Shown piece by piece: positions 41,201-51,390 of a stretch of 64,000 nucleotides of DNA. Source of the DNA: Nautilus pompilius. Its lineage: Eukaryota > Mollusca > Cephalopoda > Nautilida > Nautilidae. Below the pieces are notes generated by a model that saw nothing but the letters and a program-made list of their open reading frames with translations, searched no databases and was not told the DNA's origin. The stretch is from contig JACATO010002457.1 in NCBI GenBank assembly GCA_018389105.1, positions 1-64,000 on the forward strand, given 5' to 3'. The position numbers and the translations under genes are program-made. Numbering within the stretch: position 1 is the stretch's first letter; each line of letters opens with the position of its first letter.

Positions 41201-42818
41201 GTCAACCTAGGCCAATATTTGCATAGACCAGTGTATTTGCCTTGTGGATTCCATGCAAAAGTGCTGCCTGGCTATAATTGTTGTTTATGGCTGTGTGACC
41301 AAATACTAAAACTGCAGAACATTCACTACCGACCATGTTGCCGTATGTCAGTAGAAAGTAAAGGAAATTGATTTTCTATCAGTTTTAATGACGATGCTGA
41401 GATGGTTTTTTTTAATATATTTCACGTGTCAATTTACATTCTGCTGTAACTGTAATATTTGTTTTCTATAAAATCTTAGTATTATTTACCACCACCAAAT
41501 TATGAATGCTTTAAATATGACTGCTCATTTTTTGGAATATTTTTTGGTGAAATACCCGATTTTGTAAGCACATTGATTTATCTACATCTGGTATACAAGT
41601 CAAAGAGTTGGGATTGTCTCGGGGAAACTGACCGCCGCTGTGTCAGACTGGCTGACATTTCATTCTCGTCATTTGGTGGTGACTTGCTCTGTCATTTCAT
41701 CCTTGCATTTATCCTCTGCATCTTGGGCAGTATTTCTCTCGGACTGTGAAGCTAATTCGCTTTTTTGTTGTTGTTGCACTACTGACCCTGGGTACTGCTC
41801 GGTGAACTTCTAAACATCTGAGGTTTAGTTTACTCTCAAGAGACTTGGCGTGACATATGGTGTTGCCAGATAAAACTCTGCTCTTTACTGGAAAACTATT
41901 TTTAATACTCTCATTTGCTGTATGACTTCCTTTCAATACTTAGGTGCTAATAGAGCATTGACCCTGATAATTTGGTTTGATTGCTGATTATGTTATCAAA
42001 CACACACACACACAAAATAATGAAATGTTCTCTCCTATCAATGTTTTAGAGGCCACTGTATTGTGATTTTCAGGTGATTAAAAATGGAGTGAGCGCCGTG
42101 TATAGCACACTGTTCATGAATTAGTCACTTTGGTCAAGTCATCTCTAAACTGGTGCCACATGAAGAGTCTGTTTGTAGAGCATAAACTAAGTGTCCCCAC
42201 TAAGACTTAGTAGCCTCATCTGTCCGATCTTTTTGTTTGTATTTTGCAGATACTCTGGTGTCTATGCTGTAGTGATCACTGGTTTTGCAAAGGGAATGAA
42301 CTACCGGCCTGGTGATGTCTTCAAGGGCACTGAATATAACCACAGCTGGAATGCAGTCTTGATCCAGGAGAACTGGCACCTGGTGGACTCGCACTGGGCC
42401 ACTAGATATCTGGTGTCTGAAAAGAATCAGCCTGAGAATTTGGTCAGTGATTAGCTCTTTGACTCCCCCCCCCAAGAATATAAGTCTTTTACCGTGTTAT
42501 AAACTCTGGTGTTTTCACAATGGATTTTACCATCGGGAGACTTAACACCTCTGTTCACAGTAAGATAATGCTGCTTTGGGGGTCTGTTAGACTCGAATGC
42601 AAATCTTGACACTCTTTGGGCTGCACTCTCACACAACTCAGCACTCCACTCTTACTCATCAGCCTGTTAAACTTTCTCTGCAAAGGAGGATTTTGTTTGT
42701 ATCTAGCTGGGAAAATTGAAGATAGTTTTCCACTGTGTCATAAATTCTTGAAGACTTAGTCTCTCTCTCTTTTTTTTTTAAATTTTTGTAATAAGGAAAT
42801 CCACAAGTTAAAGAGATT

Positions 42819-42855
<37 letters not shown>

Positions 42856-45800
42856 CATATTGAAAGAAACTTGTGATATTGTTTTTCTTTCTCCAGGTGT
42901 ATGAGTATGACGATTTTTACTTTCTGACGGATCCTGAACAGCTCATTTATAGCCACTGGGCCCAGAAACCAGAGTGGCAGCTGCTCCACAGTTCAATTCG
43001 TCTTGAAGAGTTCCAGGATCTGCCACTGGTCAAGTCCTACTTCTTCAAGTGTGGCATGTACTTCCAGACTCACCAGACAGGTGTGGTTCGTACAAACAAT
43101 GGCCGCCTGTCTTTGGCTGTGGGCTTCATCAAACCGACCAACTTCAGTTACAAGATTGTGTCAGCTGATACTGGCGAGGAGGTATACAAGGGCCACAAGC
43201 TGAAGAGCTATGCGCTGCAGCTAACCGGCAATGGGAAGGTAGCGTTTCTTTTCCGATCTCCCAAGCCTGGTGCCTACTACTTCACCATCTTTGCTCAGCT
43301 GCTCACTGGAGACCTGGGCATCAAGAATGTGTTCACAGCCTCTGCTGAGTACAAGGTCATTGCTGACCGTGCATCCAGTGATGCATCTCCAATGCCTGTC
43401 TGCTCAGACAGCAACTGGGGTCCGAGTGTCCCTGTTGACCAGCTTGGTCTTGTTCCCACCCAGAGAGACCCTGTTGTCATGACTTCCGACGGACGAGTTC
43501 AGCTGAGCTTTATTAAGACCAGGCCAGCAAACATTCTGTGCCGGCTGCGTAGAAGTGGAATGAAACCTGATGAGTTGGAGCGCTGTGTGTCTGAGAGAGA
43601 TGATGGGGATCGGTTGACTGTCACTGCCAACTTACCAACAGAGGGAGAGTATGGCTTAGAGATCTATGGAAATGATCCAAGTAAGGATGGTGACACATAC
43701 ACCCACATCTGTCAATATTTTGTCCATTATGCCCCCACCAATGAGCAGAACCAGGCTTTCTACCAGGACTCCCCTGAGAGACGCTTAATCTATGCCTCCC
43801 CAACAGCTTCAGTGAACACTGGCAGATATGCACCAGGAACAGCTGAGGTAAGAAATTCATCCATTTGTTGTACTCTCTCCTCCAAACCACCTGGAGCCCT
43901 AGGTGTCTCTCCAGAACTTGAATGGGATAGTGTTTAAATATCTTTGAGAATTATCACCTCTGAGTTAAACAATTATATCTATCATTATTGTAAGCATTAT
44001 CTCACCTGGTGTCCAGGGTATGCATTGTTAACTCTAGATTTATTCTTTTCTTTTTTTAAATCGGGCATCTTTCAGCTGAATTCTACTATGGTTGGTGTGT
44101 TTGTCAGCTTTAATGGCAGTGCATTGTGGGAATGTCTTAATTACTGCTGTCTAGAAATGTTTCAGGTGGGATACATCTGAAGTTTTGTTTGATGGCTGTG
44201 CAATGCATTGGATGACTAGGGCATATTTTATAGTGAAATTGGCCCACTCTCTTGCTGTTGCCAAGGAGATAACATTTTAGGAAAGATGGCCAGCCAACCT
44301 ACTTTGTGTTTTGCCGTTTAGGACACTGGGTGAGACTAGATAGTGTCCACCTCCTTGTTGTTAATCTTTTGTACTATGGAGTCATCATCAGGAAAATATG
44401 TAGATATTGTGTGTTAATGGTAATTATAAAAGTTTAGTTAATTAGTTTCAACCCAGGTAATATCTTAAACTGTGTAGGTGCTTTTGTTTTTCGTTATTAT
44501 ACCAGCTTTTTGAAGATTAAGGGATGATAATATAAAAATTAATTTTCTATTATTTGAAAATGAAAATGAGTGTCTTAACAATCACACATCTGCATTCACT
44601 TGATTCTCTATGAACAATTTTCAGCAGGTCGACTTTGGGGTTGCTAGTGCAAAGTAATGCCCTCCAGAGTTCTTGACTCCTTTATTCCTCAGTGGAAATC
44701 TCCATTTTGGGACCAAAAGAAATTCCTCTGGTGGATGTGTAAATTTGTTGCCTGGCTATAACCTTCAGCTAGTTAAACAAAGTCACCTGACTCATGCAGC
44801 CACACATCTGAAGAAAGGAAACTTGACCAGCCAACCATGTCACCAACAGGTTGATCTTTGTTTAAAAAGAAAATGGACTAAATTCATGTCTGACTCACAT
44901 TAAAACAGTTTGCAATCACAGGTAGCAATGTGTCCTAAGACTGACTGACCAGATGGGGCGGGGGAATTAAATTGGCACAGGCAGACACAGCTAATTTGAC
45001 AGTTCACTCAGACTTCTCCTAAAGATATGAGGATTATCAGATTGTTTTTTGGATAAAAAAGTTCAGAATTTTACTTCAAGTTCTAGATTTTAGTAAAAGC
45101 CTTGTGTGTTTCGGAGAGTTGATCATCATATGTTTGGAGGAAACGGGAAGTTTATAATGAGAAAAATATGAAGATCTCCACTGAGTATGGATAGGGAGAT
45201 TGCTTTGGATGAATATTAGAATTATTTAGAGATCATTGAATCTATACTTTAGAGTAAGTTGGAACATAAGACTGCTAAACAGTTTGCTTTGCAGAATTAG
45301 CAAGTGATCAAGGAGTTGTATCAGTGGTTGGTTGGCTGCTTGTTTTGGATGGCTAGAGACAGTCTGATTTAGTAGACAATGACTTAGAGAATAGAAATGG
45401 TCATTAATACAATTTACTGGTACTAAATTCTACAAAAATTCTGTTACGAAAAATATCTTACTAAATCAACCATAATCCTTTACCTTTGAAGTCACTGGAC
45501 ACAGTTATTTATTGATCACTACTGTTTATACTATAAACAGACAGTACATGTTGTAGAAGGATTAAGTTCTGCATCGTCATTTCCTCTGGCTATTTATTTT
45601 GCTTCATTTTCTCACAGAGTAATTTCACTATTGGAGCTGCTAATGTGAATAATGTGCATTACCTAGTCGGTTTGTTTACACAATGTGTGATGGGATCCAC
45701 CAGTGGACCCTTTCCTCCTGGTGGTGATCTTATCATCTAGCTGGTTGGACAGCTTGGAGAAACTTGGAAGAATGCGTCATGGTAACAATGGCTAGTGGAG

Positions 45801-48800
45801 CGAGGTTGTTGAGTAGAGTTTAAGCTATCTGCCAGCTGATCGTGATGATGGTGGCTGATAGCAGAGGACTTCTTTCACCACATGGTTGAGGAGTCTAACT
45901 GCTATGCCACACTGCAGGCAGGCAAAGCTGACAACACACACACATTGGGGATTATTGGAGTAAGATGACTGATGGGATTTGAGAAAATCTGTGGCAATAA
46001 ATGGGATTTTACTCTATATTTCTTTCTATGCTATGAAGTAAAGTTTTCCTTTTAATTAGGATTACTGAACTGCCTGCTAAGTCATTGGTACTATTTGAGT
46101 GACTTTTTAATAATTTTAATCAGGTAGGTGCATTTTAAGCAGCTATCTGGGAAGTTATGGACATTTGTGCATACTAGATATTGCATTTCCTGAATGGAAA
46201 AGAGTTAAAGACAATGATCATAAATTAGGCGGATGTGAATAAGTATGTGACAAACAGATTTACAGACTTGTGTGGCATGGTGGAGAGAACCTATTCTGCC
46301 TGCCCTAGATATCTACTGACTTGGAAGGTTTTCTAACCTCATTTCCTCCTCTTCCTGATCAGAAGGGAAAAAAAGTTACCCCCTGACCATGCATTTTAAT
46401 TATTTCCTACACAATAGCTCTCAGCCAGTCATCTGACTTGGTTTGTTGTGGCGACAGCTGCATCCTGCAGTATCCATTAGTCAGCCTCTCTTATTGCAGA
46501 GTTTTTGGGTAGGGAAAGAGAATGCGTCGTGTCAAGGTACGTTTAATTAATATTATGGCAGGGTTATTGTTTGTTTTTTTTAAATCATTAAGAAGACAAA
46601 AACAGTATGATGATCAAAGTGTCTGGCTAGAAAATAGGTATGTTATTGCTCTTTGTATTTAAGGGCTATCGTTGGACTCTTTAAATAATGTAAATGTGCC
46701 TTTGCCTTTTGTCAGTCACTATAGGTTCCGAAAATCCTGGACATCTGTGGTGTTGGAGCTAACAGGTGTTGAGATAAATGATTGAGCCATTGATTGTATT
46801 CATGTCAAAGTACCTACATCTCCCTCTTGAAATGGCTAGAAACAGTTGTCTAGTTTGCAGAGACATTTAAGATATTAGCTTTTTAAAGTAATTAAGGTAT
46901 TTATGAGTATATGAATAGGGTAAAAAAAATTTTATGTATAGTTAGCTATACTAAAGCTCATAATTATAAATTATCTAAAGTTTTGGATGATTGATAATAC
47001 AGTAGAAAAAAAAAGAAACTTGTTTAGCGAGTGAATGGAATAAATATTTGCTACTGGAAATTGATAATATGATTTGATTTAAAAATTGCATTAATGAGTA
47101 TTTCTCTTCCTGTGGTATAAGCCATGATGGCAGCTGATTTTCTCATAAAGACTGATAGATTTTAAGAATTGATAGAAGTTTTATCGGTTTGTATCAGGAG
47201 ACCATTTATAACTCGTGTTTCTTGCTTCCATTAAAGAAGTTAGTACAATAAAGCTCTGAAAACTAAAATTTTAGTTTAAAAAATGTCACAGTTCCAACTT
47301 TGCAGAAGAATGTTGTCTGACCACTAAACTCTGGGTCAGTTATGGATACCTGTACAAAAAATGAAAGCTGTACCTGAGCTTCGGGTGTTGGAAGGAAATC
47401 TGAAAATGGGTTAAGGTGACTGTTTCTCTACCTTTTTGCACAAATTTGACATTGTACCTAGAAGGCAGGGTATCAGAGAGAGAGAGAGAGAGGGAACTTT
47501 TAAAGTTGTGTGTCTGTTGTCAGGGTTATGGTTGACTGCTGTAGGACTGACTGGCTTTCCTTGAGGGTGGCTAAAGTGCAAGTATCCTCTGTCTCTTGCA
47601 GCTTGTAGATGGTGTAAGCAACCTTCAGCTAAATGACAATGATGAGGGCTTCCCCCCTCCACCAGCTGAAGTGCTTCAGCAGCAATACCTGTACGGCACA
47701 GTTCCCAACACTACACAGCAACCCTTACTGGGAAATATGGCTCACTCCAGGGGTCAAGGCCATATCGAGTACCGACCCGGCACTGGCCAAACGGTCACAA
47801 AACCAGTGCAACAGGCAGCACTCATCAACATTCCCTCAAGCAAGCCCATCCAAGTGGAGAAGCGGCAGGTTGGCTATGTTCCGCCTCCACCCCCGCCAAA
47901 CTTTCAGCTCCAGCCTGTGAAGATGCAGAATGAGTCAGCCCCAGCTCCAGCTCCAGCACCAGCTCAGAAGCCCACTCTGGATACCATGGACAACAAAGTT
48001 TTGCAAAGTGTAGATGACCATGCTATTCAGGTAAGCACATTTACTACATGGGTTAACTTACCTTGGGGGAGGGAGGGAGATAAGCCATTTGATTATATCT
48101 ATTTCTAGGATTAAGCTGTTGTACTATAGAGAGTAGGGGGAACAACTCTGCATGTTGATTACCTTTTGAAATTATATATTTTTTTGGACATTTTTAATTT
48201 CTCTCTGACTCCATCCATATATATATATTTGAGACATATGCCAGGGGCATTCATATGGAATCTGGACCCCTGAGCTGTTAAGCTACCCCAGCATGTGAAA
48301 AATCCAGATCACAATACTTGTCTCATTCATTTGTTTTTGTTTGTTTTTCATTGTATAATTAAAATCTAAAATTAGTTTTATTCGAAGTGATTCTTATCTT
48401 TTGCGTTCTCACATGCCAGGTGTCTAAGAGTACCCACAACAGCTTCAAAGACTTGGTCTGGGATTTGATCTATGCTAAAAACATCACAAATGAACTCGAG
48501 AAAGTCAGGTAACTATTCTTACCCAGTTTCACTCGTTTGTTGTTGCCCTCATACCCTTGCACCCACCTGAGAGAGAGGAGGAATTGGCAATTTCCAATGA
48601 ATAGAGCAACTTCAGTAAATTCTAAGCCTGTCATAAGAATCTAAGATCTTACTAAATTAAATAGTAAATAGTTTTTACATGACACACCAGAAACATGTGT
48701 TTGTGTTTATAAGTAGATTTCAGGGGATTGTATTTACCTACAGTAAAGTGATAACCAGATAAATGAGAGGTTCAGATTATCATATCTATACCTACACTTG

Positions 48801-51390
48801 AGATTTTTATTTTTGTCTTCTAATGATATGATTGAATATGTTACAATTTTGTTTTTTTATTTTTAAGAGTAATCTTTCGGTGGTTGGCCTCTAAGAACCT
48901 GAAGGAAATGAATTTTGAGCATGTGGAGCCTGGAAGTCCTGAGGAGATACTTATGGGACTGAAGACTGGTAGAACTACATATGCCATGGTGTTTGAAACT
49001 CTCTGCAAGTAAGTGTTCTTGTATATCACCCAAATGGACTTTATACAGTGGTTTATGGAATAAGGCACTATCTAATTAGGTAGTTTTTGCTGCTTCAGAC
49101 ATTAGATATCCCAGAGTTCTAAGTTCAAGAATTCTCTTAAGGAAAACTAGGATTGAAATTAGCTTTATTCCATAATTGTCATTGCACAGGTAATCAATCC
49201 TTTCTCGTACGTGACCATTATGTTTTTGGGTTGTTGTGCTCGTTTATCCCTTTGATAGTAACACAAGTTTCAGACATCTTGAAGCATTTGGATCATGTCT
49301 GCCTGCCTTTTGATGCAGTCTAAATTAGTTTGGCTTCCCTGTGCCATCTCATGATATGGCAGTATATCTCAGCCCAATTCTTGTTGCTGGATGTCCGTCC
49401 CCCCTCAATTATTAAACCGTATATTGTTGCCATGTTTTCTACGAGTCACCATCCTTTAGGTTTTTACATGACTGTGACCAAACTGCCAGTTATTAAGTAT
49501 CACAATTAAGCCATAAACATTAACTTTTTTCTTCTTCCTTTAAATGACCAGTCATGTCGAGTATGTAATATGGATAGAAGTGTGTATGCTGTTGAACAGG
49601 CTTGGTTTTTGTTTTGATGAACTTTCCTGACCACCAATGTTTTTTCTCTCTCTCTCTCTCTCTCTCCCAGCTATGCTGGGCTTCACGGTCAGATCCTGAG
49701 TGGTTATGCAAAGGGAGCAGACTACAGACCCGGGCAGAAGTTCGTGCAGGGAACCAACCAGCACTCATGGAATGCAGTCTACATCTATGGCCAGTGGTGT
49801 CTCATTGATTGCCACTGGGCAGCCCGCCGTATCATCGGCAAGCAGTCTACCGCCGAGGAAGACTTTCTCTACCAGCTTGATGAATACTTTTTCCTGACCA
49901 ACCCACACCAGCTGAAGTACACACACTTTCCAGATAATCCAAAATGGCAGTTGCTGGAGCGCCCAATTCGGCTAGAAGAGTTTGAGAACCAACCACACAT
50001 GAAGCCACAGTTCTTCAAGTACGACCTGGAGCTTGTCAGCCACACAACTGCAGTGATTGAGTCTCGAGGCGAGACCACTATACGCCTGGCCTATCCATCC
50101 AAGAAGCGCCCTCTGGCATTTAATTTTAGTATCCAATTTGAAAGTGGAGAAGAGGAGTTCAGGGGAACAAAGCTGAACAGGTATGGCATGCAAGAAAGCT
50201 CCAACAGTATTGCATCGTTCCGCTTGCGTCTTCCCAAAGCTGGCTCCTATGTCCTATACATCTATGCAAAGGAAGACACACCAGAAAACAAGGAGAACCT
50301 GTATGCACAGGTGTGTGAGTACAAGATACTGCAAGAGAGGCTGAGCTGCGAGCCTGCACCATTCCCACCATGCAGCTACCTGTCATGGGGCACTGGCTCT
50401 GCTTTCCAAAAGTACAACCTTTCTACATACCAGCAGAAAGCTACTATCAAAACACAGGCAGGGAAGGCTGAGCTGCAGATCCAGCGGCCACCAAATGTGA
50501 CAAGGCAGTTTATGGCAAAGCTGAAGCACAACTCGATGAGCGACGATGAGCTTGAAGGCTACATCCTGACTCGTACGGTTGGCTCCACAGAGTACTTCAC
50601 AATATCACTGCCTCAGCGTGGAGAGTATGGACTGGAGCTGTATGCCAATGACCCTACATCTGAAGGAATGACTCTCTACCATGTTGGACAATTTTTGATC
50701 GAGTGTAATGAAGATGTTTATGCTATCCAGCTGCCAAAGCTACCAACAGGTTACCTGGGACCCCAGCCGAAGTTTTCTGAGAGTGGCATGGAGACATTGA
50801 GTCACAATGACAAAGTCATTTACCTGGATTGTAACCATGTTGAGATCCAGCTGACGACTCAACAGCCAATGAGAGTTACTGCAAACCTGATCAGTGTGAA
50901 GGATGAAACAGAGTACCAAGATCTGGTGTTCACACAGTCACAGGGCTCTGTGGTCAGCTTCATTGTCTGCATGCCTGAAACTGGTTTCTACAAGCTGCAG
51001 CTATATGCTGTTGCCTGCAATGATAAGAGCCAGCAGCTCCCTGGTATCTACAACTACCTGATCCATGTGAAGAAGGTCACAAGCACTGTGTGCCCCTTCC
51101 CCAAGCAATATGCCCAGTGGAAGGAAGGTTGCTACATGTGGGAGCCCATGGCAATTTCCCCCAACATGGACCGATCCAAACCCTTGCATTTCAGAGTCTC
51201 TATTCCAGCTGCATCCTCAGTGGCTGCTGTGGCAGATGAAGATTGGACTCTGCTGGAGCAGACTAACCGGGGCTGGGAAGGTGATGTTTCTGTGGGCAAA
51301 CTGTTGGGCACTGGTGCAAAGCTGACCCTCAATGCCAGCATGGGCCATGACAAGAACAGCTACGCCACCCTGCTTGAGTACACACTCTAA
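32117..51390 (+). CDS. Hillarin / kyphoscoliosis-peptidase-like protein, two modules (9 coding exons)
   Basis: Spliced coding sequence: 32117-32239, 37761-37849, 39501-39647, 42250-42442, 42897-43847, 47602-48030, 48420-48508, 48868-49008, 49671-51390 (3882 nt, 1293 residues). All joints are GT-AG and in phase. Module A has a transglutaminase-like core at about residues 35-172 and beta-rich KY/hillarin units at about 185-490. A Pro-rich linker covers 502-640. Module B has a core at about 640-773, beta-rich units to about 1075 and an extra C-terminal unit at about 1078-1293. Core His (151, 752) and Asp (166, 767) are present in NHSWNAV/QHSWNAV and LVDSHWA/LIDCHWA. The position expected for the catalytic Cys is Lys108 and Arg709. 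No signal peptide or membrane segment is seen, so it is presumably cytoplasmic. KY in vertebrates is a muscle Z-disc protein that binds filamin C, and leech hillarin is an axon-hillock protein of similar length as I recall. A scaffold role is inferred. Confidence 0.93.
32736..32761. repeat. TA dinucleotide microsatellite
   Basis: About 13 TA units, 500 bp into intron 1. A second, shorter AT run lies near 33440-33460. Confidence 0.9.
36560..37100 (-). pseudogene. Tc1-like transposase, decayed fragment in intron 1
   Basis: Minus-strand translation gives a helix-turn-helix-like stretch (TAAKISKELQWSGKAISLHV, then WLHNSQK). After a stop come LQYAKEQIKYSQNFW and, further on, a degenerate SDGIAWSRGS segment and VENGG. 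These follow the order seen in Tc1-type transposases: second HTH, then ARLxYAKEH..FW, the SDE catalytic segment and TVKHGGG. Frames are broken several times and no catalytic Asp/Glu set survives. It lies opposite in strand to the host gene. Confidence 0.7.
37160..37340 (+). repeat. tRNA-derived SINE in intron 1
   Basis: The head reads GGTGGTACAGTGGTTAGACT (A box) and TTGAGGGC, with a B-box-like GAGTTTGAATTCC about 35 bp on. The body follows with TTTCCTCTGTCATCTAAAAT and TGAAGAGTTCTGGTAGGG. Head and body align with the minus-strand copy at 5485-5745. This is a clear dispersed repeat with Pol III promoter remnants. Confidence 0.68.
37761..37849 (+). CDS. Hillarin-like gene, coding exon 2 (residues 42-71)
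   Basis: 89 bp between a CTCATTGCAG acceptor and a GTACGT donor. It encodes VSQRNHDTFGDLIHDLIV and ends LRSELDKA plus a split Arg codon. The 89-bp exon 7 encodes the corresponding VSKSTHNSFKDLVWDLIY stretch with identical length and phases. Confidence 0.93.
37850..39500 (+). other. Hillarin-like intron 2
   Basis: 1.65 kb of AT-rich sequence. An ORF at 39011-39199 has no recognised relatives. Nothing else of note. Confidence 0.8.
39501..39647 (+). CDS. Hillarin-like gene, coding exon 3 (residues 71-120)
   Basis: 147 bp opened by TTATCCTCAG. It encodes the start of the transglutaminase-like core, with the family signature RAIFRW and then KNKKGTYARIFETMC, ending in a split Gly codon before GTACGT. 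Canonical family members have a catalytic Cys three residues before the Tyr of the YA-x-[IL]-F segment; here that residue is Lys108. Confidence 0.95.
39925..40060 (-). repeat. Truncated SINE fragment in intron 3
   Basis: The minus strand reads ATGGTTTCTTC, then later GCAATGCAGCAGTTAACTCT and GGCTCACA. These match the middle and tail of the SINE copy at 5485-5745 (GTAATGC, GCAGTTAACTC, GGCTCACAGCC). The tRNA-like head is missing. Confidence 0.45.
40840..41390 (+). pseudogene. Tc1-type transposase, decayed fragment in intron 3
   Basis: Across shifting plus-strand frames the order of motifs is that of a Tc1-family transposase C-terminal half: FGSDGWTYL, RFDEAFHLKCTKP, a VHYG-like remnant of the VMVWG segment, KGTG with CIQG, NQFVYLNV, AQSPDFNSKENPL (family form AQSPDLNPIENLW) and a terminal CCRMSVESKGN. 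Stops and frameshifts separate the pieces. The Asn-Pro-Ile of the third catalytic region has become Asn-Ser-Lys. It is inactive and in the same orientation as the host gene. Confidence 0.78.
42250..42442 (+). CDS. Hillarin-like gene, coding exon 4 (residues 120-184)
   Basis: Starts after TATTTTGCAG and ends ENL before GTCAGT. It encodes YSGVYAVVITGFAKGMNYRP, then NHSWNAV with His151 and LVDSHWA with Asp166, the second and third positions of the transglutaminase-like triad. In module B the equivalent sequence is fused with what follows into the large exon 9, so the intron after this exon has no counterpart there. Confidence 0.95.
42443..42896 (+). other. Hillarin-like intron 4
   Basis: 454 bp with a TG microsatellite (42823-42852) ending about 44 bp before the acceptor of exon 5. 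Length variation there could affect splicing; this is inference only. Confidence 0.85.
42823..42852. repeat. TG dinucleotide microsatellite near a splice acceptor
   Basis: About 15 TG units on the sense strand immediately upstream of the polypyrimidine tract of exon 5. Confidence 0.9.
42897..43847 (+). CDS. Hillarin-like gene, coding exon 5 (residues 185-501)
   Basis: 951 bp, phase 0 at both ends. It encodes the region after the core of module A. FLTDPEQLIYSHW and IRLEEFQDLP are followed by two beta-rich units: one around GGVVRTNN-type strands to PGAYYFTIFAQ, and one from VQLSFIKTRPAN to GEYGLEIYGNDPS. Both patterns recur in exon 9 (FLTNPHQLKYTHF, IRLEEFENQP, GEYGLELYANDPT), showing duplication of the entire module. 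If the following intron were retained, the frame would run 30 more codons to a stop at 43937. Confidence 0.95.
43848..47601 (+). other. Hillarin-like intron 5 (between modules)
   Basis: 3.75 kb of AT-rich sequence without a recognised exon or transposon. A GA repeat lies near 47477-47492. It separates the two duplicated modules. Confidence 0.8.
47602..48030 (+). CDS. Hillarin-like gene, coding exon 6 (proline-rich linker, residues 502-644)
   Basis: 429 bp, phase 0 on both sides, so it could be skipped without a frameshift. It encodes a low-complexity linker: GFPPPPAEV near 517-524, six consecutive Pro at 595-600 (VGYVPPPPPPNF), and an Ala-Pro alternation at about 613-621. It ends DDHAIQ, the start of module B. 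Poly-Pro runs of this kind are typical ligands of SH3, WW, EVH1 or profilin; which partner applies here cannot be told. Confidence 0.92.
48420..48508 (+). CDS. Hillarin-like gene, coding exon 7 (residues 645-674)
   Basis: 89 bp between ACATGCCAG and GTAACT. It encodes VSKSTHNSFKDLVWDLIY and ends NELEKV plus a split Arg codon. It is the exact structural counterpart of exon 2. Confidence 0.94.
48868..49008 (+). CDS. Hillarin-like gene, coding exon 8 (residues 674-721)
   Basis: 141 bp. It encodes VIFRWLASKN and KTGRTTYAMVFETLC, ending in a split Asn codon before GTAAGT. It is the counterpart of exon 3 (147 bp, same phases). The catalytic Cys position is Arg709. Confidence 0.94.
49009..49670 (+). 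other. Hillarin-like intron 8
   Basis: 662 bp. Its 3' end is a TC microsatellite (49645-49667) that forms the polypyrimidine tract directly in front of the CCCAG acceptor. Introns 6 (48031-48419) and 7 (48509-48867) are also short and show nothing else of note. Confidence 0.85.
49671..51390 (+). CDS. Hillarin-like gene, terminal coding exon 9 (residues 721-1293)
   Basis: 1720 bp, ending with TAA at 51388-51390. It encodes YAGLHGQILSGYAKGADYRP, then QHSWNAV with His752 and LIDCHWA with Asp767. The beta-rich units paralogous to exon 5 follow. A third C-terminal unit from about residue 1078 contains GYLGPQPKF, IYNYLIH, PFPKQYAQWKEGCYMWEP, DEDWTLLEQT and the ending LLEYTL. Only this last unit is shared with the free-standing gene at 55692-56375. 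Having the whole of module B after the core in one exon makes the last unit easy to copy without introns. Confidence 0.96.

Larger units (their letters stand above)
39648..42249 (+). other. Hillarin-like intron 3
   Basis: 2.6 kb containing a truncated SINE on the minus strand (39925-40060), a decayed Tc1-type transposase on the plus strand (40840-41390) and a short AC repeat near 42000. Confidence 0.8.

Noticed and set aside
43621-43890. Minus-strand open frames opposite hillarin exons 5 and 9
   Set aside because: They are mirror images of real coding sequence, with no splice or family support.
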